From NCBI RefSeq assembly GCF_037126465.1, contig NC_088202.1, positions 119,426,123 through 119,490,122 of the forward strand: a stretch of 64,000 bases of DNA. Reading direction: 5' to 3'. The notes beneath the pieces are model-generated. The model was not told the DNA's origin. It saw only the letters and a program-made list of their open reading frames with translations, and ran no database searches. This document shows, piece by piece, positions 33,210 through 44,998 of the stretch; the first letter of the stretch is position 1, and each line of letters starts with the position of its first letter. Both the position numbers and the translations under genes were made by a program. Source of the DNA: Ornithodoros turicata (taxonomy: Eukaryota > Arthropoda > Arachnida > Ixodida > Argasidae).

Positions 33210-34392
33210 ACAGTCTACTTCTAGAAGCAAGCGGGGCCCACATGAGAGCGTGCGATTTCATGAATGAGCAGCTTCTTTTAATGCTGGCAATGCACCGAAG
33301 GTTACAACGTCACGGGAAATATTTGTGTCGTTTCGAATCTTGTCCTTGTTGTCTCTGTATTTGAAAGTGCGAAAGTGTTCGAAAGTGTTCCTCAGGCGTC
33401 AGCTCGCCACAGCATCCCAGTTCCGAACTGGCTAGGATACTTGTGTTGAGAAACAGTACATGGGCTATAACTCACGTGCAAACCCGCGAACACACTTGCT
33501 CTTTGCTCGTTATGATCAACCGACATCGGCGAGACGCGGAGACGCTGCGACTCTGCTTGCAGGTGCCCGCCTAGTCAACTGCACGCGCAAGAGTGAGCTA
33601 TTTCGAAACTTTGTTAACCAATCGCGGATCGCGCAATGTCCTTCGGCCAATAGGCATCCGTCATCATGCCTTACGCAGTACTACCACGTGACTATGACGT
33701 GGAAATATTTTTTACTGCCTCAAATACGGGGAGCTATTGGGTGCGTTGAGTCGCGCGACTCTTGCGCTCCAAATCCTCTCCTGCTTGGCGAGGATCCACG
33801 CTTCCGGTCTCACGTATTTCCGCTTCGGCGTGTTGACAGACATTGCAGGCACGTGATTTTTAAAGGCGTATATTGAATAAATTGACCTTGCGAAAGGCTG
33901 AGTCGTTGCGTTCTTGCACCACCGCTAACGCAGGTGGTCAGCGATGGTTAGATTCCCGACGTCAATCGATCACTCGTACTTGCAGCGCAGCCGAAAAGAC
34001 AAGGATGAAGACAACAAATCATGACAACTGCGTACACTCAACTGAACAACTTTAATGGGTATTTGCCTACTATCCCGCCTTTATCATTTAGTGGATCGAT
34101 CAACCGATAGATAAATTGATTCTTGATCGATTCTTTTCAGCAATGTTCGTCGTTACGAATTCATGCAGGTCAAACGAGGCATCCATGTACCAAAACACGT
34201 CTGCTAGCTGGAGGAACTCCCCGTCTCTTTGGTCCCGTGACTCCGCTTTTGAGAAGGTGTCTGAAAGTCTGACTGGAGTTACGAGCACCGGAAGTGCGCT
34301 TGGCCGTTTAGTGGAGAGAGCTATGATTCTGTTGACTCTGGGGCCTCCGCTCAACGCACCCAATGAGGCCTGGCTCATGCTCCAGCTGCCAT
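33210..34392. other. no gene; possible LTR-like regulatory stretch
   Basis: 33620-33890 contains two ccaat sites (aaccaatcg, ggccaatagg), a cacgtg E-box near 33850 and gtatattgaataaattg near 33868-33884, which could be either a TATA-like or a polyadenylation motif. That mix is typical of an LTR or promoter, but no partner repeat or gene body was found, so no call is made. Confidence 0.3.
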
Positions 34393-34545
34393 CGCTCCGC
34401 GCTTCCACGTGACGGAGAAGAGCGAATCAACTTGCCGAGCGCAGCCTGATTCTCCGTCACGTGCCGCGCTGTACACGGACACGTTGGTCACCCCGCTACG
34501 ACGCCGGCTTCTCTTAGAAATGAGGCTTCTGATGCTAACGCACTA
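34393..34545 (+). repeat. Uninterrupted copy of the 2.1-kb-region TIR element
   Basis: Matches 2339-2449 joined to 2697-2750: cgcgcttccacgtga, gaagagcgaatca, gccgcgctgtacacggacac, then ccccgctacgac and gatgctaacgca. Here the ccccgcta target occurs once, giving the empty-site allele for the LINE insertion at 2450. The left part of this copy was not aligned. Confidence 0.75.
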
Positions 34546-34629
34546 ATATTCAAATGGCTCCGAAATGTGACATAAAATGCAGCCAATAAGCGCCTGAATA
34601 GGATATAATATGCATCCGTCATATTACAC

Positions 34630-36266
34630 TGTAACGGGGTAGCACAGCGTCATGATGGCATGGTTAGATGACGATGCGCATGACACGGATCATCGTTGTC
34701 GGCACATCAGCCCCCCCCCCCCCCCCACCCAGGTTGTGACCTCCTGGGCACGATGTCTAATGTGGATGATCGAGGATGTCGTGTCATGGGCCAGGATGTG
34801 GATGTCAGTGGGCGATGGTGGACGAAAACTGAAATAAAAACGAGGTGACGCTGTGCTGTCTGCAGTAGTGCGGTGCTTCTTATCTGCTGACCATGCCTGA
34901 ACGCCACTGTACGCTGCTCTCCTGGGCGTCATTCCATGGGCTGGGGATCATTCCCTGGTCTGGGTCGTCAGGTCCTTCGTCGTCTGCTCTGTCGCGTCAT
35001 CTCTGCGGGCTGAGGCGTCGATCGTCAAGACAGCAGCGTTGGGGCCGGAGACGCAACAATAGTATAGGAAAGGAATCACCGGTTGTGCAGATGTTCTTGT
35101 AGGATCTTTGAGAGGGATCGAGCCAGCACCTCCACCAAATCTAACGAGGCAGCACAGCGTCATGATGGCAATGGTTTAATGACGATGATAGGGTGCGCTA
35201 AGTAGGCGCCCCTCTTTTGGCGCACTCAAATCGGGAGTATGAGACACCCGGAGCGGCCACTAAACAGCGTAAATCAACTTTGCAGCGCTACACTGCTCGC
35301 TCGCTTCTGCCGCTTTCGGTTGTCTGCTCATGCAGTGCACAGATGGAGGACACGTTGGCTTAGTTTGAACCTATGGTAATGTTGGAAGAGACGACTGCGG
35401 TTGTGAAGACTTCTCCTGGTAACAGCGAATGCAATGGAAAAGATGGGAATTTGTAAGAGACGTCATAGGAGCTGTTTACTGTGAAGATGGCTGCATGGCG
35501 TGAAGATGTCGGCATTAAAGCACTGAATTTCCCGCGAATAACCGCCGATATCCGTGTGGAGGCTGCCGACTAAGAGAAAAGCATGATATTTTTTTTTAAT
35601 ATTACTTTTTACTGAAATCAGAGCATTGGGTAACATGAAAGTCCGTATCTTGATTCGGAGCCCACACTTCGAAGGTCGTTCCGCCGCCGCTCAACAGGAA
35701 GTACGTCACAGAAAATCTCAAGCCCCCGGACGCTTGTCGTCTGCTTCCATGCACTAAAAGGAAACGGGAGCGCGAAAAGCGGCTCGCAGCCTAACACTCC
35801 CTGGTGCGCGAGTGGCGCTTCTGTCGCTTTAAGTGAGTGGAGTCTGAAACACTCGCGCCCCGGGGCGCCTACTTGACGCACTAATAGAATGCGCATGACA
35901 TGCATCACCGTTGCCGTCACGTTTGCCCCCTCCCCTGAAGCTGTGTCCTCCTGGGCACGATATCTAATGTAGATGATCGAGGATGTTGTGTCATGAGCGT
36001 GGATGTGGATTCCAGTGGGCGATGTGGACGATGGTGGACGAAAGATGAGGTTACGCTGTGCTGCCTGTAGTATTCCGCTGATCTCATCTGCTTACCATGC
36101 CTGACCGCCACTGTACGCTGCTGTGCTGGGCGTCGTTTATCCACGAGGCTGGGGATCATCGTCTGGTCTGGGTCGTCAGGTCCCTCGTCGTCTGCTCTGT
36201 CGCGTAATCTAGGCGGGCTGGGGCGTCGATCGTCAAGACAGCAGCGTTGGGGCCGGAGACGCAGCA
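34630..36266 (+). mobile_element. LTR element reduced to LTR-81 bp-LTR
   Basis: Two direct copies begin tgtaacggggtagcacagcg at 34630 and tctaacgaggcagcacagcg at 35140, and both end gttggggccggagacgca(a/g)ca at 35058 and 36266. They are separated by 81 bp ending in ccagcacctccacc. This is an LTR retrotransposon that has lost essentially all its interior, or a tandem LTR product. The second copy carries a 690-bp insertion. Superfamily unknown; no coding sequence remains. Confidence 0.65.
35192..35883. mobile_element. TIR element inserted in the second LTR
   Basis: Ends ggtgcgctaagtaggcgccc and the complement of tagtgcgtcaagtaggcgccc. atag is found on both sides. Absent from the matching place in the first LTR, so it inserted after the LTR duplication. 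No transposase. Confidence 0.7.
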
Positions 36267-36599
36267 GTAGTCGCATCTGCATGTCGGTATCTGTACGTCG
36301 CAACAACTTCGTTGGTACTATAGCACTTTGACATGTTGAAAGATGGTCTCCGCTTTATGGGCTCTAAAGTAGCTGGCTCCACCCACATGTGTATGTACAT
36401 CATTGGTGAAAATCATTTGGGCCTTTATTGTGGTCCCCAGTACGCTGAAGTCACGTCTGCGCTGACACGATTCCTTCGGGAATCTAAACTTCTGGGCATT
36501 CTCTGATGCGTCCTATGCGCAACGATTAGTGAAGGAGCTGTTTCTTCTGTATTTTTTTTTAATTTTCTGTATCCCAGCTGCTTTCTTCTGTTTGCTTGA

Positions 36600-36688
36600 A
36601 AGCATTAGGGAATAGCAAGCCCACACCGTGGCTAACCTTTCCCTTTCCTTTTTTCTTACTTTGCATTAAACATACCCCCCCCCCCCCC
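36600..36688 (+). mobile_element. LINE 3' end with oligo-C tail
   Basis: gggaatagcaag...gtggctaacctttccctttcc, attaaa and a run of about 14 C. Same family as the tails at 2450, 17617 and 29386. aagca occurs at both edges as a possible short TSD; this is less certain than for the other three. Confidence 0.75.
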
Positions 36689-37162
36689 CAAGCAGAGAGT
36701 CTGCATACCAACTCTATCTCCTGTACCACCATCATATCTCTCCTCACTCTTTCATCCTTCCCTTTCCAGTCCCGGTTGGTGAATCAAGCCGCCAGTTCAA
36801 AGCAGGTTGACCGCACTTTACCAAAAATCATCACTCCTCCGTCTACGTATGTGGAACCATCATCTCAATTTTTTTTTTTTGCTTTTTCTCATTCAAGTCA
36901 ATGCCATCTAAAAGGCGGACGGCCTATTATAGTCGTTCTGCTGGTCCTTTGATAGGTGGAGATAGGTTTTCTGTTATTGAATAGTGGATATTTTTTCTAT
37001 TTTTTAAATGAAATTATACACTCTGGTCATTATTCACTCTAGCGAAAAACGAGTTGATGTGTCCAAATTATTATGCTATCTTAGAAATCACGACGATATC
37101 ACTCAGTTACTTAAGTTTCTAACGGACGACGCAAGTTAAAACGTGTAAGCTCATATAATATA
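36689..37162. other. no gene recognised
   Basis: No supportable feature was seen here. Confidence 0.4.
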
Positions 37163-37916
37163 CCGGGTGTCTCAGTTAAATCCCCGGGCTAAATAATTCG
37201 CGAACCGGTGCACCAATCGAATAACTTTCTTTTTTACAAGTATCCCTCCAATACCGCCTACAAGATGCGCACCGCGTGAATGAGCGGGAGGCGCTCATTG
37301 TTTAATTAAAAATAAAAACGAGTTTCGTGAAAAAAGCTAACTTCTAAAGCAGGGCGCCGTCGGCATTAAAATGGGTACTACCCCTTTTGGGACCTTCAGT
37401 GGACACCTCTTAGAGAAAAATCTGCCACCGAAGCGGGTCATTTGTTGCAGTAATTAATTGGTTTGGTTTACGTATTTTTGTCGCGGCTGGTCGCGGCGAA
37501 TCGCAAAAGGATGTAATTCATTGGTATAAGGACGTAATTAATTGGTGGACATGGGAGTGAAAGAGCGTCCTTTTGCGCTCCACCGCGACCAGCCGCGACA
37601 AAAATATGTAAACCGAAACCAATTAATACTGCAACAAATGACCCGCTTCGGTTGCAGATTTTTCTCTAAAAGGTATATACTGAAGGTCCCAGAAGGGGTA
37701 GTACCCATTTTAATGCCGATGGCGCCCTGCTTTAGAAGTTAGTTTTTTTCACGAAACACATTTGAATTTTTATTTAACAAATGAGCGCCTCCCGCGCATT
37801 CACGCGGTGCGGATCTTGTAGGCGGTATTGGACAGATACTTGTAAAGAAGAAAGTTATTCGATTGGTGCACCGGTTCGCGAATTATTTAGCCCGGGGATT
37901 TAACTGAGACACCCAG
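37163..37916. mobile_element. Foldback element, ~360-bp arms, TA TSD
   Basis: Ends ccgggtgtctcagttaaatc and its near-complement (ctgggtgtctcag...), flanked by TA. The arms stay complementary for most of 360 bp, through gcgaaccggtgcaccaatcg and taattaattggtttggttta, with a short spacer near 37510-37545. It is the complete relative of the fragment at 16155. No protein-coding capacity. Confidence 0.88.
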
Positions 37917-38130
37917 TATATTAAGGAGAAATCTTGGTAGTCTTAAACCCTGTTACGTTTCGCTGTTCATGAATCGCATCGAGCAAAGTGAACATACCTC
38001 AGACGACCAAAAAGAAATGAGAGAGTAGACATGTGCTTGATCACCATAAATGTGCCTCAGCCTGTGCAAACACATATTTGAATTTGTTATTTCGACAGAA
38101 ATGTCCAGAAATTACGAAATACTCGACTAA

Positions 38131-38730
38131 TACCCCAGTCACACTGCAAATTGAATGTCATTCCCAGCGAATGACATTCGCACTGAATGCCATTCGTTCC
38201 GTGTGACACGCTGAAACCTAATGACAATACACGCGAATAAGTTCGGGGAACTCATTCGCTTTTCCCTCTCGCACCGAATGCATACCCTCGTCAGGAAAGA
38301 GGTAGCAAATACGACAACGATAAACCGTTTGAAGAAATGAAACACGAACGAAAAGTTGTCCTCCAATCACGAATTCAATAACTTTTAACATCAAGGAAGG
38401 AAGGCTTAACCGCTTAACACTGTTCTTCAGAGAAACTCTCTCGTTCCCAGTCGCCATGTTGCCAAGTATGGTGATCACCGTGCTTGTGATACACAGACAA
38501 CTCAGCGCCGTCAAAAGCGGAACAATTTTGTGAAATTGTTCCGAGAAAAAGAAATAGATGTACACCTAATGTACAGGTCTGTAGAATGCTGCATATGTTC
38601 GACCCTACAGTGACATCAACATCGATTGACGTTTTTTCTTCGTGTAGCTCGACGCAATACAAACGAATGACATTCGGTCCGAATGTCATTCGCTGGGAAT
38701 GCCATTCATTTTGCCATGTGACAGGGGTAC
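38131..38730. mobile_element. TIR element with taccccagtcac ends
   Basis: Left end taccccagtcacactgcaaa, right end complement of gtacccctgtcacatggcaa. Subterminal gaatgacattcg motifs occur several times in both orientations. About 600 bp. No transposase recognised. Confidence 0.75.
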
Positions 38731-39419
38731 AAAATGCCTTTCCTTCTCTTTTCGAACGGACTGTATAAGGGTTGTATTGGTGGAAGTGGCTTGCCTGCCT
38801 CCGAATTGTGTGAGACAGATATACAAGGCAGGCGAGATGGCAGCGAAACATCCCTGCATGTCTCCTTACGTGCGTGTAGTTTTTGTCGTCAGCAGGCACG
38901 CTATTTCACCCCCCCCCCCTCCCCCGAGATACAACGACGAGAAATTGTCGCCGTTGCATAACAACTATTCACCTTCCTCCAAAACCAAAAGCTTTCGTTG
39001 CTGTATATATCGATTCGTTTTAAGAAACAGCAGTGCTCCTCCCTGCAACTAGAAAGCTGTACTTCGGGAAATCAAGCGAATCAGAAATCAAAATGTAAAG
39101 TCTTTTTCCTCATCAGAAATCAATTGGGTGACGTCCGGGTATTTCCGTCGGTTCCGATGTGAAAATAGAATTCGCAAACTCATGAAATTCTATTTCTTAG
39201 GGGAACGCCATATTAATCCAAACATGATTTTTTTTTTCGGCTTCTTTGTGATGATTTTGTTGCATTATCGCCGTAAAAGTATGTGTAAGAGCGGAAGAGT
39301 AGATGATGACTTTTGCGAGCTAGTTCACGCTGAACTTTTATCGGTAGGTCAAAGGAACACGGAAGCACTTCTTGTAAATACCAATACAGTGAGTTCACGG
39401 TCTCTTCGTGAAATATTGT
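38731..39419. other. no gene recognised
   Basis: Short frames, none recognisable. A C run occurs near 38910-38925. Confidence 0.4.
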
Positions 39420-39594
39420 ACTGCTTGCGACACACTTGCCTGATATCTCCAGCCCCCGTTAAAGCGGGTTAACGAACCAAGTTGGTGTGCTACCGTTACC
39501 TTCGCGTCACTTCCGTTCCCCTGGTGGCGGCGGGGCTGCGCAGCGCCACCAGACGGGAGAGATGGCGATCCGGTAACCGCGCGTCGTCTGCGAG
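39420..39594 (+). repeat. Left arm of a ~175-bp inverted repeat
   Basis: actgcttgcgacacacttgc...ccagcccccgtt...cgtcacttccgttcccctg...gctgcgcagcgccaccagacgg is closely matched, inverted, at 41476-41647. The arms may be the ends of one 2.2-kb element or two oppositely oriented copies of a dispersed repeat. Confidence 0.8.
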
Positions 39595-39615
39595 CTCCAA
39601 TACAGGGCTCGGAAC

Positions 39616-40437
39616 CAGACTTGTGCCCGTTACCAAAAAATAGGAACTAAATACCGTTACCCGTTACTTCAGAAAAAAGTAACTAAATACGTTCCTCGTT
39701 ACCAACATACAAAAGTAACGAGTTCTCGTTACTCACAGGTAACGAGTTACTTTTACGTTACCGCCGCATAGTTAAAGGAGCCAACAAACATGCCGTCACT
39801 TGCCTTCAGCTCATTATTAATGAGAAATTGCACTTCACAAGAAGCTGATACTCGAAATTTACATCGGTGATCTTCGTTCTCTTTCGTGTGAAGGCATCTG
39901 CAGCCGAAGTGGGGGTGATCGGAGGTTATGAAAACACGAGAAAAGACACCGGTTTTCGTGTCACCGATCACCAACGGTTCCCAAAAACAGACGAGGGGCT
40001 GCGTCATAATTTAGGGTGCTGAGAAGCTTAGCAAAGACAAGAAAAGGCTAGAAGTCGAAACGCGTTTTTTGTAGCCATAGCAGAATTGGTGCCCATTCTT
40101 GGGAAGGAGTGATGGTCGGAGATTAAGGAAACAAGAGAAAAGACAAGGGCCTTCTTTTAAGACGATTCAGTACGTCAACAACATATCCAGCGAGGTACTG
40201 CACTAATACTTTGCATCACACCTGGCCTGCACGCATTGCGCCACACGGAGTGCCGAAAGGTGCTCTCCCGCGCAGAAGAAAAGGAACGAGTAACGTCAGT
40301 GACGAGTTACCAATTTTTGTAACTGATTCCGTTACTATTACTATTCTTGAAAAAGTAACCGAATCGTTACTTCGTTACCAAAAAAAGTAACCGTTACCAA
40401 GTAACGAGTTACTTGTAACGAGTTAGGCACAACTTTG
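39616..40437. mobile_element. hAT element (822 bp) with perfect 8-bp TSD
   Basis: cagacttgtgcc and the complement of caaagttgtgcc form the ends. ctcggaac is duplicated at 39608-39615 and 40438-40445. The subterminal zones (39630-39770, 40280-40425) are packed with gttacc/gtaacgagttac in both orientations. It carries no transposase. It sits inside another element whose terminus, cagggctcggaac, is split by it. Confidence 0.9.
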
Positions 40438-40445
40438 CTCGGAAC

Positions 40446-41475
40446 TGTTATTTTTTTGGGTTCGGTTCAAGTTCCGGTTCAAGGTTATCGGGTTGAGCGC
40501 AACCAAAATAACGGTTTGAACCGATATAAAACGGTTCAAACCGGTTTACGTGTGCTGTGCTAATCAGTGTACCACATGCGAGAGGTAATGTCAGGTTCCG
40601 GCGATGGCTTGCTCCTCCTTCCTTCCCCTTACTCTCTCGCCTCTACACTTCATAGATGCAAAGAACCATGGGGTTCACAGCAGATCATCCTTTACTGTAC
40701 CGAAAAGTGCTGGGGAATGGCGTACAGCATAACATTGAACTCCATTGCAAAAGGCTATCGCCAATTTCTAAAGAAAAAAAGAGAAGAAAGCGGTCACGTG
40801 GTAGATAAGAGTATCCCCAAGTCCCATGCGCAGGTCGGAACACTGCTTCCCGGTGAAAGGAGGGTGAGAGGCCGCCGCTGTGTTTCCTTCCTCCATGATC
40901 TGGACCACAAGCCAACCTCTTTCCCGTGCTCGCTGGAGGTTTGCGTTGATTGTGGATGTCACTGTGAACTATTAAAATTTACGTCGCATTTACACTGCAA
41001 TGCTGAATGAAAGGAAGCAACCGAGGCAACAATGCAAAGTGTAGCTGTCGTGTAGCACATCTTTTTTTTACACCTGGGGTCACAAAAATGTATAGGGATA
41101 TCGACAAACCTTTTGAGGTGAGGCTGTAGGAGGTGCACGGACTCACCCCCTCTTGGTTTATCAATTTGTCCGCTCCATGAATTCGGCAAAATTCCGAGCG
41201 AGGCAAGGAGCTGGTGCGCGGCAGTCGAGTGGGAAGGTATGGGCGCTTTTACCGTCTGGCGAACCGGTTACCGCATCATATTTTTTCGGTTTAGTTCCGG
41301 TTCGTTCAAGGAGAAAAAATGTTTACGGTTCGGTTAGGGTTCGGTTCGGCAAAAATTAACGTTTTTTTTGCGGTTTTCGGTTACGGTTCAGTTACGGTTT
41401 CGACCTCTGGCTCCAAATGCGTCGACGGGGCAGCGCTTTCCTCGGAATGCGCAGTGGAATGGGAATTCGGCGCTA
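40446..41475. mobile_element. GGTTCGGTT-rich element remnants
   Basis: Removing the hAT insert restores cagggctcggaac-tgttattttttt followed by ggttcggttcaagttccggttc. Similar ggttcggtt-rich DNA is at 41275-41400, and an inverted terminus (complement of cagggatcgg-ccgttatttt) at 58434-58582. This supports a hAT-like family with tandem ggttcgg subterminal motifs. The interior (40560-41270) has no recognised gene. Confidence 0.55.
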
Positions 41476-41647
41476 GCAGACGACGCGCGGTTATCGGATT
41501 GCCATCTCTGCCGTCTGGTGGCGCTGCGCAGCCCCGCCGCCATCAGGGGAACGGAAGTGACGCGAAGGCGACTGTAGCACAGCAACTTGGCTCGGTGACC
41601 CGCTTTTACGGGGGCTGGAAATATCAGACAAGTGTGTCGCAAGCAGT
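41476..41647 (-). repeat. Right arm of the ~175-bp inverted repeat
   Basis: Inverted partner of 39420-39594; both break off at the same outer boundary, actgcttgcgacacac. Confidence 0.8.
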
Positions 41648-41964
41648 ACGTTTAAGCTGCACTATAGGCACATATTATGAAGACCATCAAAATGTACTCA
41701 TACAAAATAATGCAACAAACATGTGCCGAAACGAACATAGAAAGGAAAGCATATCTTCACCGTTCTCGAAAACAGTAATTTTTAGTTTCTCGATGGTTAA
41801 ATGTGCACCGTTGTAACGGGTATGCCTTGCTACTTCCCAGAAACGGAGTAAATTGGCAGGACCGACCTGGTTGATGAAAAATTTACACGGGAAACATAAT
41901 TGCGGGACTGCGTGCGCTGTTGTGGTGTCGAATTACTACTCCATGCATGCGAGAAACATTATGG

Positions 41965-42240
41965 TCAATAAACGACCTTGCGCGGATTGACAGCCGACCC
42001 CTTAACCTCAGACTCATTTTGGGACCATGGGACACACGAACGCAGATGTCCGTCTTACGACCCTTCATCAAATTCCTGCAAACTACTGGCCTGATCGACT
42101 CTCTCTAAAACCCTGTCAGCGTCGTCAGCATCATCCTCATCACCATCCTCTCATTTTCCCCCAATAGCAATGGGGTAGCATTCTGCTCAATGAGCGGAAG
42201 TCATCCCCATATCATCGTCATCATGTATTTCTCTCTCTCT
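41965..42240 (+). pseudogene. LINE ORF2 C-terminal end and 3' UTR
   Basis: The frame ending at 42108 has RLILGPWDTRT and FIKFLQTTGLIDSL, matching the last ~35 residues of the 17.8-kb LINE ORF2 (TLLGPLQ...RFLTDTGLALSL). The 3' UTR holds ccccaatagcaatggggtag, which can form a hairpin. The upstream RT and RNase H are missing, indicating 5' truncation. Confidence 0.65.
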
Positions 42241-44677
42241 CTATGGTCAATAATGGCCACGTTTTCTTCTTTCTTTTCCTAACTTCAGTAAGCGCAAGTT
42301 GTTTGAACTTAAGAGTGGCAAAGCACAAAACAGCGTGTCTGAATTCCAAAGACAGCCAACAATTTGCAACATAAAGCCCTTGACTGCACCCGAATAACTT
42401 TTGTGAAGTGCTGCGCTAGTCACATTCTGTATAGAGCGGGGTAGCAACGGCATAGCGGCGGTATACGAACAGATACACGCACTTATTTTGAGTACTCGCC
42501 TCATGAACTGAAGAACGTTCCAGAAAGAGTTACACAATGCGTTGTAAGTTTCCTGGGGTCTCTGGCTACAGAGTTCAATGAGAACACATTTATGTCGTTT
42601 CCTCGAGAAAAAAATGAATCGAGCGCTCTTCCTAGTTATTTCAGTTTGACTTCAACTTTCTGTCGTCTAAGGGGCCACCTGCCGATGGGGCTTCGTTAGC
42701 GCAGCAGTTCAGTAATGCTAGACCTTACTTTTACTTCGCTGGAGAAGTCGTGTGCGAAGATCCACTCTATAGCGACAGAATGAGTGAAAGGAAAGTGTGG
42801 GAGCCAAACTTCCATCCCTGACACCTTTCTTTATATGCTGTGCAGAGAGCAGAAAAGGGAAGATAGAACGTCTATTTAGCCACGCTAACAGTCAGTTTTT
42901 GCATGAGAGGACATCTATTTGAAAAGTGTTTAAAGTAGGTACTGAACTGTGGTTTGCTTCAAATGTGCTGGGGCATTGGGGGGGGGGGGGGGTCCTTGTA
43001 TTGTCAGTCGCCTCTATAGCTATCAAGCTTATCAAACCGTCTCTGCGAATATTGGGCGCGGGATATCGAACGCGGATGTTCTTCTGAGTATACGCCACCA
43101 TGTACTTCCCGTGAGCGTGTTTGGTACGTCACGTAGTGTTTTCGCCATCCATTAACAGTAAGAGCAATCCGCATAATCCGATTACTCTTGAAAGCTTTCC
43201 TGCAGCGCTTGAGTCACGTGGTGTGCGCAAGCAACATCTACTCAGACAACGCAAAGAAGCGCGTTCTTCGTTCGCCATTAGAGTTTATCTGCTCGGTGTA
43301 CGTCGAGAACGTCGTAACAAAAGCCCTAATTCGAGGTAGGATTAGCAAAATGCACGTGTAGCCAGATTTGTATCACGGTATACGTGGGCTCAGGGGACCA
43401 ATTTCACTGCGAGTTCCTGCCTTCTCGTCTTAGTTGTACTGCAATGAGTAGCGCCCAGATAGAAATTTCCTTTTGGCGATGTCTAAGCTCACATTCGTTA
43501 CCGTTCTCGGAAGAGAAAGCTCTTCGCGTTCATTAATCTCTCTCCCGAGGGAGGCATTCGCGTATGCAGTTGTATTAAATGCTGGAAATACTTTCGTGCG
43601 CTCGCTATGTGCCTCGCTAAGCATAGTTCTCAAGCCGGAGAAGTTTCTGTGAAATACTTGAAGGTTGTCCTTGTGGCCGCTGAGGGGAACTACAGGGAGG
43701 GTGAACAGAAAACGGTGAGAAGTTATGTCCTGGAATAATTGGACCTTCCGGCCCCAAGGCGGGCCATCTGCTCTGAGAGGAGGGGAGGGGGTGCTGTCAG
43801 TCAACAAATAGCTCGGCTTATTTCGACTATATGCCCAACTCCATTATTTTACTTATTAATTTTCACATTACATTATTTTCATTTTATTTATTTGCATTTT
43901 GACGCACTACCTACTTCGGAGAGTTTCAGCAGAACGTATTCTGTCTTCATATTTGCAGACATGAAGGGAAGCTCAAACTCGCTGAACTTGCCGATCAATT
44001 TCCTCGTTATACCAAGACCTAGCTCCCACCGAGGTTGCCTGATGAGCAAAGCATGTACAAGCACAAAGTATTGACTCTGGGATGGCGCCAGCACGTCTGA
44101 ACGTTCCATTGGCTAGACCGTAAAAATGTGCGTGCGGCAGGTGGCAAAGGAAAAGTGAAAGCTCGTTCGCTATTTAGCCCTATGCCATTCTAGCCGAAAC
44201 CAGCAAGAGAGCTCGACCCTCTTACGTTTCGCTTGTAGGATATAAACTTTTTTCTCAAGATTTTGTTTTCTTGAGCATTGGGAGTGCCTTGAACTTGGCA
44301 CAAACATATGAAAAAAGTGTTGCGCATTCCGCATGCCGTTCTGACACATACAGTCGACATTTCTGCGCTTTCTTTGTCTGGTGTCAGAGGGGAAGGGTCA
44401 TCTAGCTTCCCGAAGAGCATATGGAACGAGAACAAATCCGGTGACGTCGTATGAGCTCAAGAACGAAGCGCGTTTTGGGCCAAGTTTACGATAAATTCTT
44501 GACAAGTTAGCATTCTCTCAGGAACCAGAGATTATTTATTCTCATGAACTACTGTATGGAGAGTCGCTTCACGTAAAAATTGGAAGCTGACCTGTGTCAA
44601 TTGCTTAGGTAAGCAATTGAGAACATCGGGATTCCGTAGAAAATGGCACTTCCCGTGTAGTATTTTCACATACCTGA
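42241..44677. other. no gene recognised
   Basis: No supportable gene or element end. A run of about 16 G lies near 42976. Frames such as 43739-44074 have no recognisable motif. Confidence 0.4.
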
Positions 44678-44998
44678 GGGAAGAAAATTAGCAGAGACTC
44701 TTTGGCTGCACGTTGAACATATGTTTGTAAGTCCCAAACGTCGCCACGCCAGCATTGGACAACTGTTTCGGCCTTATTGGGCCTTCATCAGCAATGTGTA
44801 GGTGGGCGACGTTTGAGCGAGTGCCGTTGGAAGGTCACGTGGAACGTAATGTCCTTCCGTTAGGGTGAGCAACTCACCTCTGAAAGCCCAGTGCAAAGCC
44901 AGTTAAGTATTACGGGAAGAAAATTAGCAGGCACTCTTTGGCTGCCCGTTGAACATACGTTTGTAAGTCCCAAACGTCGCCACGCCAGCATTGGATAG
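44678..44998 (-). repeat. 236-bp tandem unit with hammerhead (retrozyme/Penelope-like)
   Basis: A block of about 85 bp, gggaagaaaattagcag through caaacgtcgccacgccagca-ttgga, occurs at 44678-44762 and again at 44914-44998, a period of 236 bp. The first unit holds a complete hammerhead on the minus strand; the second is cut off in the middle of the ribozyme. Tandem units with type I hammerheads are known from Penelope-like elements and animal retrozymes. No GIY-YIG or RT frame is adjacent, so a non-autonomous unit is favoured. Confidence 0.75.
44735..44815 (-). ncRNA. Type I hammerhead ribozyme
   Basis: Read on the minus strand, every core element is present in order. Stem I has 10 outer pairs (44806-44815 with 44735-44744) and an inner CATTG/CAATG pairing, separated by an internal loop. 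CUGAUGA follows at 44791-44785, then stem II ggcc/ggcc with a caataa loop, GAAA at 44769-44766, a minimal stem III (aca/tgt with a 2-nt loop), and the cleavage triplet GUC at 44760-44758, with cleavage expected 3' of position 44758. The tiny stem III is typical of hammerheads in Penelope-like elements and retrozymes, which often act as dimers. Complete core plus perfectly pairing outer stem makes chance very unlikely. Confidence 0.88.
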
